In this document: positions 19,266-32,454 of the stretch, piece by piece | Numbering within the stretch: the first letter of the stretch is position 1 | How the letters are laid out: the number at the start of each line of letters is the position of its first letter | NCBI GenBank assembly: GCA_017979445.1 | Contig: CM030706.1 | Span: 17,222,967 to 17,286,966 of the forward strand | Direction: 5' to 3' | Origin: Akebia trifoliata | Lineage: Eukaryota > Streptophyta > Magnoliopsida > Ranunculales > Lardizabalaceae | Length of the DNA stretch: 64,000 nt | Notes under the pieces: model-generated | The model's database searches: none | What the model was told of the DNA's origin: nothing | The model's input: only the letters and a program-made list of their open reading frames with translations | Made by a program: the position numbers and the translations under genes

Positions 19266-22149
19266 TGTCCTTGAAACCAGATTATTAGTTAGTTGTTGAC
19301 TCGACAAACTAACTCGACTCAACAGAAAAAAGAGTTGACCCAATCTAAAGAAACATGACCTTGTTGGATTGATAAAAAAATGGACACGAGCTAATCAGAA
19401 TGACTCATGAAAACTCAAGACAAGTAACAATAACGGGCTTGATTATGGACTGAGGACTCGAGACATTGCTTATAACCGGCAAAACTGAAACACTATGATC
19501 TTTAGGGAATAACTGTGTAATTTTGAGAAATTCCGAGATCATTTTTGACTGTTGACTTGATATTGACGTTTGTTCTAACTGACTGGATTTACAACCCTAG
19601 CTAGACGATGGACGATTGAGTTTAGGTACAATGATAACCCTGAAATCTAATCGAATGTGGATTTAATCAACTTTAGTGTTACCCCCTTATAGTGTTACCC
19701 CCTTAATAACATTTTAAATGAACCCTGAGATTTTATTGAATTATGTGCACTAATCCATAAAACAATTCATCCGTTCAATGATTATTCAGAAGGAAAATAA
19801 TTTTATTGCATTCTTGAAAATTATTGGAAAATAATGTTTTTATTATATAAAAATTTTCACAAATCTGATTATTTTTTGCAACATATTTTGGTAATTTTCC
19901 AAGGCCCATGCAAAAATAGTTTTTTTGTAAAAAATATATTTCAAAAACTTTTCATGCAAAAATAGATCTTTTGTAAATCATTTCCTTCGTTTTCTTTTCT
20001 TTTGGAAAATATTTTTCATTTCGAAAACACTTTTCTTCTAAAAAACATTTTTATTTTATTAAAATGGATTAAAACCCGAATTAGAAAAGAGTTTGAATTC
20101 CATTTTGATTCAAATGGATCGGCCCATAATGATCGTTGGATCGAGATGGACTAGGTCACTATGAATCATTGCAAAAAATGGATTCTTATTGGGTTGGTGC
20201 ACCCATTTTAATCAGGTAAAACAAAACCTTAATCATTGAGGACAACAAAATATTTTGATCTCATACGTACATTTTGATCTCATCATTCACATCATCACAT
20301 ACATAAATCAATCACAAGGCCTCATTCAATAAATAACCCGGGAACACCCACGATAAGTTCGAGTCGTGACCTACAGGGGAGGTTTCTAGACTCTAAGCTT
20401 ACTACATGCAATGCTAGCCACCCTTGCCCAAGTACACCTATATACCAGATATTACGTGGTGACTTGGTTTGATATACCGTATAGGTGATAATCTAAAACT
20501 TCAACTCACTTCTCTGAAGTTAAAAATAGCCAGTTTGATCCCCAGTTAAGAGGTGGCGCACGATGCTGAGTAAGGGCCCACTTAAATACCTTTCATCTAG
20601 AATAGACGTAGTCTATCCTCCTTGTACAGTAGGGTACAACGGGGCAGGATCTCGCTTAGGCACCAGTTTTGACCAAGAAGTGCAATTGATGTACTTAGAT
20701 TATCTTTGATATACCTATGGGTACGAGTCAAGAGTTGTAGCTTTCATAAATGGTTTGGCATCCCACGAAGGGACCGACCACGTACTAGTATTACGTTGGC
20801 AATCGGGACATGTGACTGTGTGACTTACAATAGGTCAAAGGCTCAGGTCGCTCCAGTCTGGGTGCATCGATATACCTTTCAGAGTCACCTAATCAGACGG
20901 TACTGATGTCCTAGTTTGATATACCCTAAGGTACGTGACTGGAGTTGTGATTTTCATGAATGACGTCGCATCTCCAAAGAGACCGGGCCACGCACTAGTG
21001 CCACATTGGCTATATGGGACGTGCAAGCGTGCAAAGCAATAAACGTGCTAGTAGTGTGTGCAAAACAGGGTGGGGTGTGCCCAGGGCCTTTTCCAGACAC
21101 TGGGCCCATGGGCTTGATCATACTATCATAACATTGATACCACATAAACATGAATCAAAATAAACATTATTCCAATCACATTATTAAAGATACGCATATC
21201 AAACCTATCAAAATCATGGCAACGTTAGATACGTAATTGAGACAACGAATAATAATTGAATCCAATCGTTGGCACAAGCTCATTATTTTAGTCCAAACCA
21301 AGGAGATTCTTTTTATGGTCTATTAAGGATGGTTTTGGGTGACCTGAAATAAATCGAGGCTTCAATGAACATTAAATTGAAGATAACATGATAGTTGTTG
21401 TGATTTGAAGTGATGAATCCCTTTTTTATTTTTATTTAAAAAAAAAAAACTTAAAAAAAAAACTAATTGATTTTAAAGAAAAAAAATTCTTTTTTTTTTT
21501 GGTTGCCAACACACAATTTTTTATTGCTGCCAAAACATCCAACATGGCGTCAGCACACACAACACTCATTTTTTTCGTATATGTTGCTGCCTAGCAACAC
21601 ACAACACACAACAGTAACACCCAACAGCAACAACAACACATAACAGCTACACCCAACAACTACAACAACACAACAGTAACACCCAACAGCACCATCACAT
21701 TTTTTTTTTGTTACTGCCAACAACACACAACAGCACATTTTTTTTTAGAAGAAAGGAAAAACAATAATATGCTGTCAAAGGTCAAATCGACACATACCCA
21801 AAACCTTTTATTTTTTTTAGAAGGATAAATCTAGATAAAAAAAATAAAAAATAAAAAATAAAAATAAATAAATAAATAAAAATCTGATCCGATAATCATT
21901 ATTATACCATCAACAAAAACCACCTCTTTACAATCTTGCATTATTTTGGGTCATCTTAAACGACCCTCAATTGAATCACAGAAATAATACTTCATTGAAC
22001 CAAAATAATATGCTAAAAAAAACGTCGAGAGAATATAATACAAACCTAAAAAATAAACGATTCAAATAAACTATAAAAAAAAGAAAAAAAAATGGGTTTA
22101 AATGGCAATGTTCCCATACTTGGGACTTTTCAAGTTTGATCCTCAAAAG
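19266..22149 (-). other. Z: leader region
   Basis: Non-coding. It matches Y 4850-7600 and 8850-9242. A 'ctgccaacaacacacaacag'-rich stretch lies at 21495-21740, with a weaker relative in Y at 7374-7580. Simple A/T runs lie at 21430-21500 and 21830-21880. No gag is recognised. Confidence 0.65.
20602..20616 (-). other. Z: conserved leader hairpin (ATAGAC-GTA-GTCTAT)
   Basis: Same 6-bp stem and 3-nt loop as in Y, inside the same conserved block starting 'ggtggcgcacgatgc' (20553). Confidence 0.6.
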
Positions 22150-22167
22150 TCCCCAGCGGAGTCGTCA
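22150..22167 (-). other. Z: primer-binding site, tRNA-Arg type
   Basis: Minus strand TGACGACTCCGCTGGGGA, two mismatches to the W site, 1 bp from the LTR end. Confidence 0.8.
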
Positions 22168-22168
22168 C

Positions 22169-23821
22169 TGAAAGTGCCCTCGATCCGCGGGGTGCGCGGA
22201 TCCGCTTTTGACCCTTGAGGTTTGGGAGTCGCCACCTAGTTATTACGGTCTAGGAACCGAATACTGACTCTAAACAGATAAAAAAACTAATCTACTAAAG
22301 AAAAACTGAATTCGGGGATCACATTACGGGGTTGGAAGGTCTTAGGCACCAACCAGGCCCGGCCAATGCTGGTCTCTACTTATCCCAAATAAGATTACAT
22401 TGCTAACAAAAAACCTAGATAAAAAAATAAAATAGATTTTACCTTCGATACGCAAAGATTCTATTCCCTCAGATCTGATAAAACGGCTCCTTGCACCGTA
22501 CTCATTGCTTCGTTTTGTCTCCTGATCTGATTTCTAATCTCCGAGACAAGGTATCTCTCTCTTAGATCTGGATTCTTCGAATTTTTTTATTGTGGATTTT
22601 GGGGTGTTTTTGAAGGGTTTCTAAGGGTTTTTCAAGCTAAAATTGAAGTATGGGTGTTAGGTAAGGAGTTGGGACTTCAAAATTGAGGTTTATGGGAGGT
22701 TAGGGAAGCTTTTTGACCTACTTCTCTTAGGGTTTATGATTTGATACGAAAATAGGGTATGGAGGCTCCTATTTATAAAGTTTTTTAGAAGAATTAGGGT
22801 TTGATTAGGGTTTCTTTTAGGGATTTAATTAGGGTTTTGACTTTAGTCTTATGAGATTGACTTAGTCTTTAGGATTTTAATTTAGGGTTTTGACTTTAGT
22901 CTTATGAGATTGACTTGATTAGTTTAGATTAGGGTTTTGACTTTAGTCGTATGAGATTGACTTTAATACTTTGACTTTAGTCTTTCTTGGTTGACTTTTA
23001 GTCTTACTTGATTGACTTTAGTCTTACTTGATTGACTTTAATTTTTTGAGAGCCCCATTTTATTATATTTTTAATTCTTTGGACCCCCAGATAGGGGGGT
23101 CCTTGACTAAATATCCTGGCAACCATCAACAATTTTTCCTGAAAGCCTGATTGATCGATTTTTTGATTGAAATTTTTAAATTAATTTTATTAATGTTTCA
23201 CTTTACATTATTTAATGTTTTATTTATTAATTTTGAAATTTTTAATTATTAAAATTGTAAAATTACTATTTTACCCTCGGAGAGGACTTTTTGCATTTTA
23301 AGTCATTTTTCAATGTTCCAGGATGTTTTACAATCGATTTTTCGTAAGGAATTCAATGAAAATATTGGTTTGTGTCATTTATTAAATTGTTTGTGTGGAA
23401 TGGTCGTGAACTTTATGAGGAGCATTTTTATAATTTTATCGAATTTTGTGAAAATTGGCGAAATGATTTATTTAGTTTCGATTTGTTGTTTTATGTGTTT
23501 GAATGGGTTTTCCTAAGCGTAACGTAGGCTCTAAAGATGTTTTAAGGTTAGGGGTATTTTAGTAATTTGATCATTTTTTAATGATTTTTATCGTAAAGCT
23601 TCTTTTTGTCTGCAAGATAATGATTTCTATGTTTCTGGAGTTGTGTTTTCCTAGCGTAACGTGGTTTCTACAGTTTTGTCAGTTCGAGATACCTCATCCG
23701 GATTTCTGAAACACATCTGGTAACAAAATAAAGCAATGGAATAAACATCTATCATTGGAAATCGTTACGATCAAGTTGATGAGTTGATTAATCAGGCAAA
23801 TGCAAAAATGGGGTGTCTACA
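22169..23821 (-). repeat. Z: 5' LTR, family A (1653 bp)
   Basis: Full LTR with TG..CA ends. The U5 stem GATCCGCG/CGCGGATC lies at 22182-22202. A tandem 'ttgactttagtctta' unit lies at 22840-23045. The plus-strand frame at 23313-23516 is chance. Confidence 0.95.
22770..22777 (-). promoter_or_regulatory. TATA box of Z LTR
   Basis: TATAAATA on the minus strand, same LTR position as in Y and the solo LTR. Confidence 0.6.
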
Positions 23822-25554
23822 GCATGGTTGCATAAAATACCTCAGGATTCAAATGAACGACATATGAGCACCTCTAATTTTTCCACATTGAAACAAACTT
23901 CGAACTTCTTTATGATGGGCTCACTAATTCCCTCAATTGTCATCCTTTCTTTTATTTCACATGTAAAAAGAGGCTCATTTTGATATAGATGTGTGTATCG
24001 ACAATTTACACATTCTTCACCTCTTCTTGAAATTTTGTAGATATGTTGCTTGGGTAAAGTGAGCACAATTGCTTCTCCATAAGCATATTCTAAACTAATT
24101 CATGCTCCTTATGAAATGATTTAAAATTCACCAAAGCTTCATTTTCATATTTTATTTTCAATGCAATCTCACATTAACTAATAAATTGCTTTAGGTAAGT
24201 CTTTGAATACATATAACTATCAAAAAAATTCTTCATACTCTCAATGCGTATAGTCATGGACATTCCTACCCAAAAGTGATCTTTCACAAATACTAAAATC
24301 CATTTATGTCGAATTTCATATAGAGGCCGAAGTCAATCATTATCTTGCAGTACAAAGTCTTCAATCATTTCTCCTCAAACTCTTCCACTTTTAAAGAATC
24401 ATACACTGCCTTTTTCAACTTTCAAACAATTGCTTCACGTTTTTTTTAAACTACCCAATTTCTTAGGAACCTTGTTCATTATGTGCCATAAACACAAACG
24501 ATGTCAAGCCCTAGGGTATACCTCAAACACTACTCTTTGAATAACTTTGCATTGATCAGTGATTCTTGTGTTAGGTGGTTGGCTTGACATGCATGATAAC
24601 CAAGCAGTAAAAAGTCATAAATAACTCTCCATTGATTCACTTGAAAGCAAGCTGCACCCTAATAATACAGATTGTCCATGATGATTGACTTCGACAACGA
24701 GTCAAATAACATGTAATATTTGTTTATTAAATGCGTTGTGTCAAACAAAAAGACATCACCAAAATATTGATGAGATGCATTAGATCTTGCATTGGCTCAA
24801 AATACATGTTTTAAATATCCTCTATCGTCAATATCCATCAAAGGGTAAAAGTTTGAATTCTATTTTTTGCATCTGCATAAAAGACTGGTGTATCACTTTA
24901 GCATCACCTTCACAAAGCCTCAAATATTTTGCACTTTCAACGTAATTTCTAACTTCTTTTTCACCAAGTGGTAAATTCTCGATGCCCCCTGTTCGGATAA
25001 AAAATTAAAGATATGATTTGCTTACTATTATCACAATAGTATCGTTCAATTCAAGATGTTTTGTCACCCACTCATCCAATCTTGTATTGCTCTTATAAAA
25101 TCTCGACTTTGACGGATTAACCATATGATTATGTTCAAGATTCACCTTTGTTAAATACCATATACCATGCATATACATTTCATCTTGCATTAAATCTAGC
25201 TTTGCATCCAACTCTCGATGACATTTTTGTTGAATTTGCATCTAAATCCCAATGACCATTTGCATCCCATATTGCATTAACTTTCCCTCCTTAATGTAAG
25301 TGATGACACATTTTATCACTTATCCTTCTTCATGCCAAATGCTTCTAATTTTGGTACCAAAGTCTATTTTCTAAGCATACTATTATAAAAAAAGCATAAA
25401 CATTGATCATTGAATTGAATTTCATTCCTTCATTTAGTGTTATATAATCTACACCCATTCCTTCCTTTGGCAGACTCTCTTCTACTTCATCCATTTCTTT
25501 TTCTTTTCCTTTATCTTTCAACGATGACCCTTTAATGATTTCATGGTCTTCCAA
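23822..25554 (-). pseudogene. FAR1-related (FRS-type) gene, 3' end cut off by element Z
   Basis: FAR1/FHY3-type proteins are transcription factors derived from Mutator-like transposases. On the minus strand, in several frames: an acidic N-terminus (25554-25440); a FAR1 DNA-binding segment with 'WYLTKVNLEHNHMVNPSKSR' (about 25190-25100); a central 'GEKEVRNYVESAKYLRL' linker; MULE transposase pieces such as 'LLGCSLLSSES' and 'KAVYDSLKVEEFEEK'; and the start of a SWIM zinc finger ('CRSFES' .. 'GILCNHA') at 23890-23822. The Z LTR begins inside the SWIM motif. Frameshifts and stops are frequent. It could instead be a transposase of a Mutator-like element, since the two families share these domains. 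Confidence 0.8.
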
Positions 25555-26276
25555 ATCCTATATTTCAAAGAAATATTAAAGAAAATAAATTTAATTTAAA
25601 ACAGTGTGTATCTTTGATTAACACAAAACAAAAAAGCACAGAAAGTTCATGTAATGTATGAAAGAAAAAGTGTAAAAATTTTAATAATAATAAGACCAAC
25701 CACACAAATCATTACAAACCCAAACCACTAAAATCACAAAAAAAAAAAAATCTTAAAAATTAGCCATTATTTCTGTAAACAGTACCCACTTAATCATATA
25801 CTGCATGTTTTAAGAAGGAAGAATATTTTTCATTTCTTATTTGGGATTTTCAATAAATATTGTTTCTTTTATCTTTGTTCCTATTTTTCGTACTTCTTTC
25901 GTTAATGGTTTTTTTACTCTTTCTGTTTCTAAAATAAGAAATGCCTCTGCCCTATTTCTCTTCCTAGCTCCTAAGTAAGTAGTACTTTTTCATTATGTGA
26001 TTTTTCTTTATAATTAAATGAAGAAATCTCTAGCATTTTTTCATTATTTAAGAACTCAAGACTTTGCATCTTTGCTCCAAATTTTTCTTTTTTGTTAGTT
26101 GCATTTCAGTTTAATTTCTTTTAGAATAGTAATAAAAACTCAATTTTTTTTATTTCTTCCTATATTTGAAAAAAATAGAATAGTTCAATGGATGCAAATT
26201 GCTTGCTAAAATTTTCTGAACTATTGCAGATAGTAATGTTCCATAACAAATAATTTAGTTCGATCGATATTGTAAT
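25555..26276. other. Upstream of the FAR1-related pseudogene, no feature recognised
   Basis: AT-rich sequence with no open frame or repeat I recognise. It probably includes the promoter side of the pseudogene. It ends at the V LTR start. Confidence 0.4.
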
Positions 26277-27449
26277 TGTAGACACCCCAATTTACACGAA
26301 CCCATTAGGAAAATTCAAATTTTTTCGAATTGATTTCAATTAAGAACTGAAACCTCTCAACAGGCCTGCATTGCCACTTGGCATCATTTTCATACATACA
26401 TACATCCATACATGCATCATGTCATATAGTTTGCATGCTCAACTTTGTGTCTAATCCAATTAAATTCCATATCATTTCCCTAATCCAATCAAAATCCATA
26501 CCTAACCTACCTTCCTAATCATTGACCAACTCTCCATTAACCAACCCATTGTCCATAAACTAAATCCATAGGCTAAGTCCTACTAAACCCACTCTCAAAC
26601 CTAGTGTTAATACCCAAAGTCCATAACTCATTATCCATAAACCAAGTCCATCTCCAAACCCATTATACATAAACTAAGTCAATAGCCATAATACCCATAG
26701 TCTATAGCCCAAGTCCATCATCTAAGCCTAATACCAAGTCCATTCTAAGCCCATTCTCTCACACCCCCTCACAAGGTAACAAATGTTGATCTCCCATAAG
26801 CCATCAATACCCAATGCATTATCTAATTAGAGAGTCAACTCCCCCTTGTGAAAACTCAAGAATACCCTTCTCAAAAAGTGTAGTCAAACCAAAAAGGTTA
26901 TTTGGTCTTTGGTAATAATCCATAAAGTTGAGAAAACTTTCGATTATACCCTCAAAATGTGGGAATCTTCAAGTACATACATGGAACTCTCCCATTCGTC
27001 CATTTCAAAAACATACATCCACCCTTACTTTATGAGTTATTTATAAATGAACCAATGTCTATTTTTCACCTATCGCTTCACCTATACACATGTTACTCTC
27101 CTATTCACCCTCCCAAAAGTACTTTTATTCTCTTATTGGTCCATTTCAAAATTATACATCCGGCCTTGCTTTATGAGTTATTTATAAATGAACCAAGGTC
27201 TACTTTTTACCTACCACTCCACTTTTACACATGTCACTACCCTACTCACCCTCTCAAAAGTACATTTTGTTCTCTCACCTCTATTTACAAAAAAATCAAG
27301 GATCAAATAATATTTTTTGGATTTCTTCACAAATGTCATCTTTACCCTTACATAAATGAAAAATCCAAAATAAATAACTTACACCTCATGTCTATTCTCT
27401 TTATTTTTAGGGTTGGACCACTTTATCCCCAAAAGGTCTCTAAAAACTC

Positions 27450-27457
27450 TATAAATA
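27450..27457 (+). promoter_or_regulatory. TATA box of V LTR
   Basis: TATAAATA in 'actctataaatatcc', conserved in the other family B LTRs. Confidence 0.65.
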
Positions 27458-28199
27458 TCCTTACTTTATATTAACAATTCATGCTCTCAAGCCTCCATTT
27501 TTCAACCCTAAACTCTATCCAAATTTCTACTCACTTCAACCTTCTCTTAACTCAAGCTCCTACTCAAGAACCTTCACCCACCTCTCAATCTTCAATCAAC
27601 AAACTCCCTTCTATCTAACCATCAACCTAGGCACTCAACTCTCAAGACCACTTCAAGACTCAAGCATATTAAAAAAACCTCAAGGGACAAGATGGGTGTA
27701 GTTTAGGATTATTTTTAAGTTGCACATTCTTCTTCTAATCCTCTCTTTTATTTTTATTTTTAAAGATTCTTAGGATGTAATACATACCCTCCCCCATCTC
27801 CATTAGGTTAGACTAAGGTTTGATCGAAAGGATGGGGGTTGAAGCCTTATTTTTCCTTGTTATATCATGTATAATGTTGTACACAACACACACACTCACA
27901 TATGCATGGCAATGATAAAGAAATGTGTCACCCTCTTAACGGGGTAAAACACTAAGGGACTGTTTGTTTGGGCTTTTGAAGCCCGTTTTTTCTACTTTTT
28001 TGGCTTTTAAGCATATAAAACCTGATCATCTATGTTCGTTTCACGCCAACAAATTTAAAAAAAAGCCAAAAAAGGGTTATTTTTCAGAAACGTCACGTGC
28101 GCGCTTCTTGGTAAGGCTCTTGTACGAAGCCATTTATCGAAAAATGGTTCAATTACAATTACCTAAATGCCCTCCACCTTTAATCGAATTTTCAAGCAA

Positions 28200-29160
28200 A
28201 ATATAACCTAAATCGGTCGATTGTGACAACCTTCTCGCCTCTCTCATCTTCATCTACTGCAAGAGCCTCGCCCAAACGATCAGCAGTCAAGATCCCTTCT
28301 CCCCTCTCTTATTTTTCCCTCATGTTATAAGAAATCAAGAAACAATTTACGTTTCTCATCTTCATCTCTTGCAAGTTCGTCAATTGACTGTCGCAACTCG
28401 CCTCTCTCATCTTTTCCTCATAACTAACCAAACGAAAAGCCTTAACAACATAAGATAGATCTCGTCCCTTGCTCTTCGCCATTAATAACTAATTAAGGTT
28501 TCGATTTTTTATGTCTCCGAATTTTATGTTGGGGTTTAGTGCTGAATGAGTATTTTGAAGGTTTTATTTAGGATTGCAACTTGGGATTCAGATATAGAGT
28601 TTTATTTCCCATTTTGTTTGGTGGTTATTTGTTTAATTAAATTTTTTTATTTTCTGATTTTGAAGAGTTTTGTGTGTGATGTAATTTTAGTTTTCTAATT
28701 TTTTTATAAGTTAACTTAGGAATCAGGTTTGGGAGTTCTTGGATCTTGTTTAGTTGATTGATTGTTTATAATTTTGAAGAGTTCATATTTAAGGTATCGA
28801 TTTTTTATTTGGTTAATTATTAACTTGTATTTTGGTTAATTTCATATTTTGATGGATATGTGAGATGCGATGACAGATTAGTGGAAAGGATATGTAGCCA
28901 AACCAATATGCCAAAATATTTGGATCTGTTAATGCGTTCGTTATATTCTAGATTTCCAATATGAGATTACCCCATTTGTTTAATTCAGATTTTCTCTCAT
29001 TTCCCCTCTGTGTCTACTATCTATATGTTTGATGAAATGACTGACTTACATGATATTCCTTGATAATGGTGGAGATCATGCGTTAACCATTCTTCCAGCT
29101 GGTTGTGAGAATTGCATATCTCATTGATGTAATCTCTCCATTTGGCAGGTTCTTATTATA
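28200..29160 (+). other. Gene-like non-coding sequence inside the Harbinger element
   Basis: 28230-28440 is a CT-rich UTR-like stretch with 'catcttcatct' repeated. It is followed by 'taaggtttcgatt' and T-rich intron-like DNA. A short segment at 29080-29160 ends in 'ttggcag|gt'. This could be a captured 5' end of a host gene. I do not recognise the gene. Confidence 0.3.
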
Positions 29161-29459
29161 GTGACAAAGTTAAGATTTGAAGTTTAAAATCCAAAATTCC
29201 AAATTCATCAAAATCAAATAAAATTATATCATATCCTTAGTTTCATACTTTATAATCACTCTAACTAAAAAAGCATAACATCACCTAATACTATAAGGAG
29301 TAATAAAGGCATGAGTTCAATAAAGAGAAAGATAACAACAAGGAAGAAAAAAAAACTAGTTTAAGAAGAGCTGGAGACTATATATAAATTGAATCTCATA
29401 ACAAGAATAATTTTATAGATATAAAGACTATTAAAGATACTACAAAAATATAGGGGAAA

Positions 29460-29660
29460 ATGAGGAAGAAATGCAATACGTCACGCCTTAGATGAAAGGT
29501 GTCAAAAATGTGTGAATATTCCCTAAGGCGTAAACCTTTTCAACTCCTCTTTGAGTAAGGTGTGATTGGGGAGGGGGGACTTTCCTTAAAGCCTCAAAAT
29601 ATTTTATAAGAGCCTCGCCCAGAGACGAGCTTTGAGGTGTAAGCTTCCAATACCTCTGGA
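29460..29660. repeat. Short dispersed-repeat-like segment
   Basis: Contains 'cctaaggcgtaa', 'gcctcgccc' and 'gctttgaggtgtaagc' phrases like those of a common plant dispersed repeat built on GCCTTAGGCG. The 76-codon minus-strand frame across it is not a gene. Low certainty. Confidence 0.25.
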
Positions 29661-30208
29661 AACATTGATTCCAATTCCCAAATTCAATAATGGAACAGGT
29701 TTGTAGGGTGTTTTCCATGTGGCAGGGTTTTTTTCACATATGTAAATTAATGTGCATGCCCTTGGAGATCCTTAGACCCAACTTAGCTATTCCATGAGTT
29801 TCAGCCCACTTGGACTCTTCCATGTGGTAAAGAGATGCATATTTCTTTCTTTCTTTCTTTTTTCTTTTCAACTATTTGTAATTTAAAATTGCTGCAATTT
29901 AGTGGGGAAGGATTATCATATGGTAGGATATAGGAATGACCTAGCAATGACACCATCTACATGGCTAATAGGAGGATAATCTGTCAAATGGGCAGTCTAG
30001 TATTTTAAATGCCTACTAAATAGTGTGTGCATTTTCTCCCGATGGCTCAGTCTTGATTTCACATGCTCTATACATTGAGCATAAGCCTACCTTTTATTTA
30101 ATTTTCTGATGGATGTCTCCCATTCATTTATTCTTCATATATGCTTATGTAGATTACTTCTTTTCTTTTGGTATCCAAACTTATTAAAGTGGGCACCTAA
30201 ATTTTCTC

Positions 30209-30519
30209 CAGTTTGAATTTGCTGGAATTATTTGAATGCCAGAGTACCTAGAGCCTTACTTCCAGGGGCACAAAGTTCTCATCTGAGAGATCGCCAAAAG
30301 GAAGAAAGAGAGCTACTAGTAAAGAAAGTGTTCATAAATGATATGTTGAATGAAAACAATATATTGTCAGTTCTCTTTGGAAGAAGACAATCAACTTTCT
30401 ATGCAGTGTTATGGGACCCTGAGTCATTACCTTCCCCATGTAAAGATTCTCAATCATTTCCTTCTGCCTTTGTAGATGCATCTTATTTATTGGTTGATGG
30501 AGGGGATTTGGGAATGTGA
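30209..30519 (+). other. Unrecognised exon-like ORF inside the Harbinger element
   Basis: A frame of about 95 codons with normal amino acid composition ('DRQKEERELLVKKVFINDML', 'DASYLLVDGGDLGM' at the end). It is preceded by a T-rich stretch ending 'tatgtag' near 30150. It may be a captured host exon. No family recognised. Confidence 0.3.
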
Positions 30520-32436
30520 CTCTGAAAAGAAAATACCTCATGTAAATATTTTGTAATACGTAGTTATATTTCTATTTTTCAATTATTTATTTATGTCAAC
30601 ATTATTTATATAATAAATATTAAGATTTTTACAGTTAATGTGATATTATTCTAATTTTGATTGAGAATATAGTTGCTTTGGTTGTTTGGCTCTCTTATAC
30701 CTATGTATAATGTTTTTTGATTTCTTACCAAAACCCATCATCTTCAACCTCCCTAAAAACCCTATCTCATTCTTGAGATTTTGTTATTGAATGAACATTA
30801 AATTTGAGGGTGAAGGGTAAAAATGTTATCATATTTGACGATTAATCAACAAATATCTTATTGATTCGCTGATTCACCAATTTAATCGGGTAGTCCCTTA
30901 TTCAAAGAATATTTTGAATTTTTAGAAAAAAAATGGAGAATTTTGTGCCTAGTTCTTATGAGTATGTCCGAATGAATGAGTGTATTGCATGTGTTGTATG
31001 TGTATGTTTTCTTTTGATAAGTTGTGTTACCTGTTTATAATATAAATGAAAACGAAAATGTCTTACATGGGATTGTCAGCATGGTTCAAGTTTTGTGACT
31101 TGATGAGCTGAAGTATCTCTGGCCAATTATGAAAACCATTGCCATTAGTCCATCACTCTATTAAACTTACAGAACTCAATCATATCTCTCAAACTATTGC
31201 AAAAGTAAAATGCCATTCTTTGTTTTTTATAAGTTAAATCCATAATCAAGAAAGATGGAGTTGTTATTCTATTTTTTTTCTTCTTTTTTTAGTGTTTGAC
31301 ATGCTCATTGGCTTTTGGAATCCATTAGGATGGACTTTGCTTGAGAGGTATTGTTAATAGTGCACTTATTCACTCATAATCATATGTAAATTTCCAGGAC
31401 TATCTCATTAGTCCATGGTAACCTCATAGTACATCCATAGTTTTGAGTATTTGCAGTTTTATCATACTTTGTATGTTCTATGGGTTTGAATGCAACCTTA
31501 GTTTAAACATGTCCATTATGTAGATATTAGATTGTGTATTATGCAGGTATTTTATTTATCAGGAAAATTTCATATGTCCATTTTTAAGAGGAGATGCTGT
31601 CGAAATTTCGATAAAATCATAAAATTTATACATTTTTTTAAATTGAAAATAATTATTTTGATAATTTTTTAATAAAATTTATTATATATATATATATATT
31701 AGTGTAATTATATATTTATTGTATTCTGGTCATTTTTTGTGCATTCTACGTGCATTATCAACATTAAGGGTATTCTGGTCATTTTACCAGAATCCAACAA
31801 TAAAAAGCTATAAAACGAACAGGTTTTTCTAGCTTTTGTGCTTCTGTAACGAACAAGCTTTTGCTAAATATGGCTTTCCAAGCTCTTGGCTTCTGGAGCT
31901 GGAGCTGGCTTCTGTAAAAAACAGACCCTAAGTTTCTAGCCATGCATACATGCATCAAGGTTGTGGTCTCAAGAGAACTCCATCATGGAGTCTCTCTAAA
32001 AGCTCAAAACAACATTCATGTTCATAAAAAATAATGTGGCTACATAGGTCATCTTTTTCCATAGGATACTCCTAATGTCATATTAAAATCAAAACCCCTT
32101 CTCTAAGGGAACATTTCATTCAATGCACACACCACTCTAGCATGCATTCTCATGCATTTTTTTTAAGTTTTTTACAAGAAAAGAATGGCCAAGCAAGGTA
32201 ACCACCTTTGATAGAGAGGATGGTGTGCTTAACACCTTCCCCATCCTCTAACCAGACCCCCTTACCTAGATTTTAGGTAGACCACACATTTTCCATGTAT
32301 TAGAGTCTCTACAATGGCAAAAATCAATTTTCAAAACATTTCAGGTGCCCATTCACACCCATTTCAAAAAAGGAATGGTGGCGACTCCAACAACGTAGCA
32401 TTGAGGTTCTAATACGAACTTCTCATGTCTACAACT

Positions 32437-32454
32437 TGGCGACTCCACTAGGAA
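32437..32454 (+). other. V: primer-binding site, tRNA-Arg type
   Basis: TGGCGACTCCACTAGGAA, close to the W site, 3 bp after the LTR. Confidence 0.85.

Larger units (their letters stand above)
14394..23821 (-). mobile_element. Element Z: nearly complete non-autonomous Tat/Ogre-type element
   Basis: Minus-strand order: 5' LTR (23821-22169), PBS, leader, pol N-terminal remnant, integrase remnant, 3' non-coding region with three tandem arrays, polypurine tract, truncated 3' LTR. RT, RNase H and the integrase N-terminus are missing, joined at the same place as in X. Z inserted into a FAR1-related gene (23822 onward). The partner target duplication is lost with the 3' LTR end. Confidence 0.9.
27956..31928. 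mobile_element. PIF/Harbinger-like DNA transposon, non-autonomous (3973 bp)
   Basis: Ends are GGGACTGTTTGTTT and, inverted, GGGTCTGTTTTTTA. It is flanked by TAA (27953-27955 and 31929-31931). The uninterrupted paralogous LTR at 43930 reads 'cactaagtttctag', confirming a 3-bp duplication. A TAA duplication and GGG(A/T)CTGTTTG ends are typical of Harbinger/Tourist elements. The subterminal parts also share inverted words ('gttcgtt', 'agctttt'). No transposase is seen. The interior looks gene-like in places. Confidence 0.85.
26277..32433 (+). repeat. V: 5' LTR, family B (about 2181 bp without the insertion)
   Basis: Starts TGTAGACACCCC and ends ATGTCTACA just before the PBS. It aligns with 42274-44449 and 57829-60001. 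Split after 27955 by the Harbinger-like element. It carries two copies of a tandem unit of about 142 bp (26998 and 27139), where the other two LTRs carry three. Open frames here are chance. Confidence 0.95.

Noticed and set aside
26959..27474. ORF of 171 codons, with relatives at 42813-43353 and 58376-58856
   Set aside because: All lie in family B LTRs across the 142-bp tandem units, are open in more than one frame, and have no known domain.
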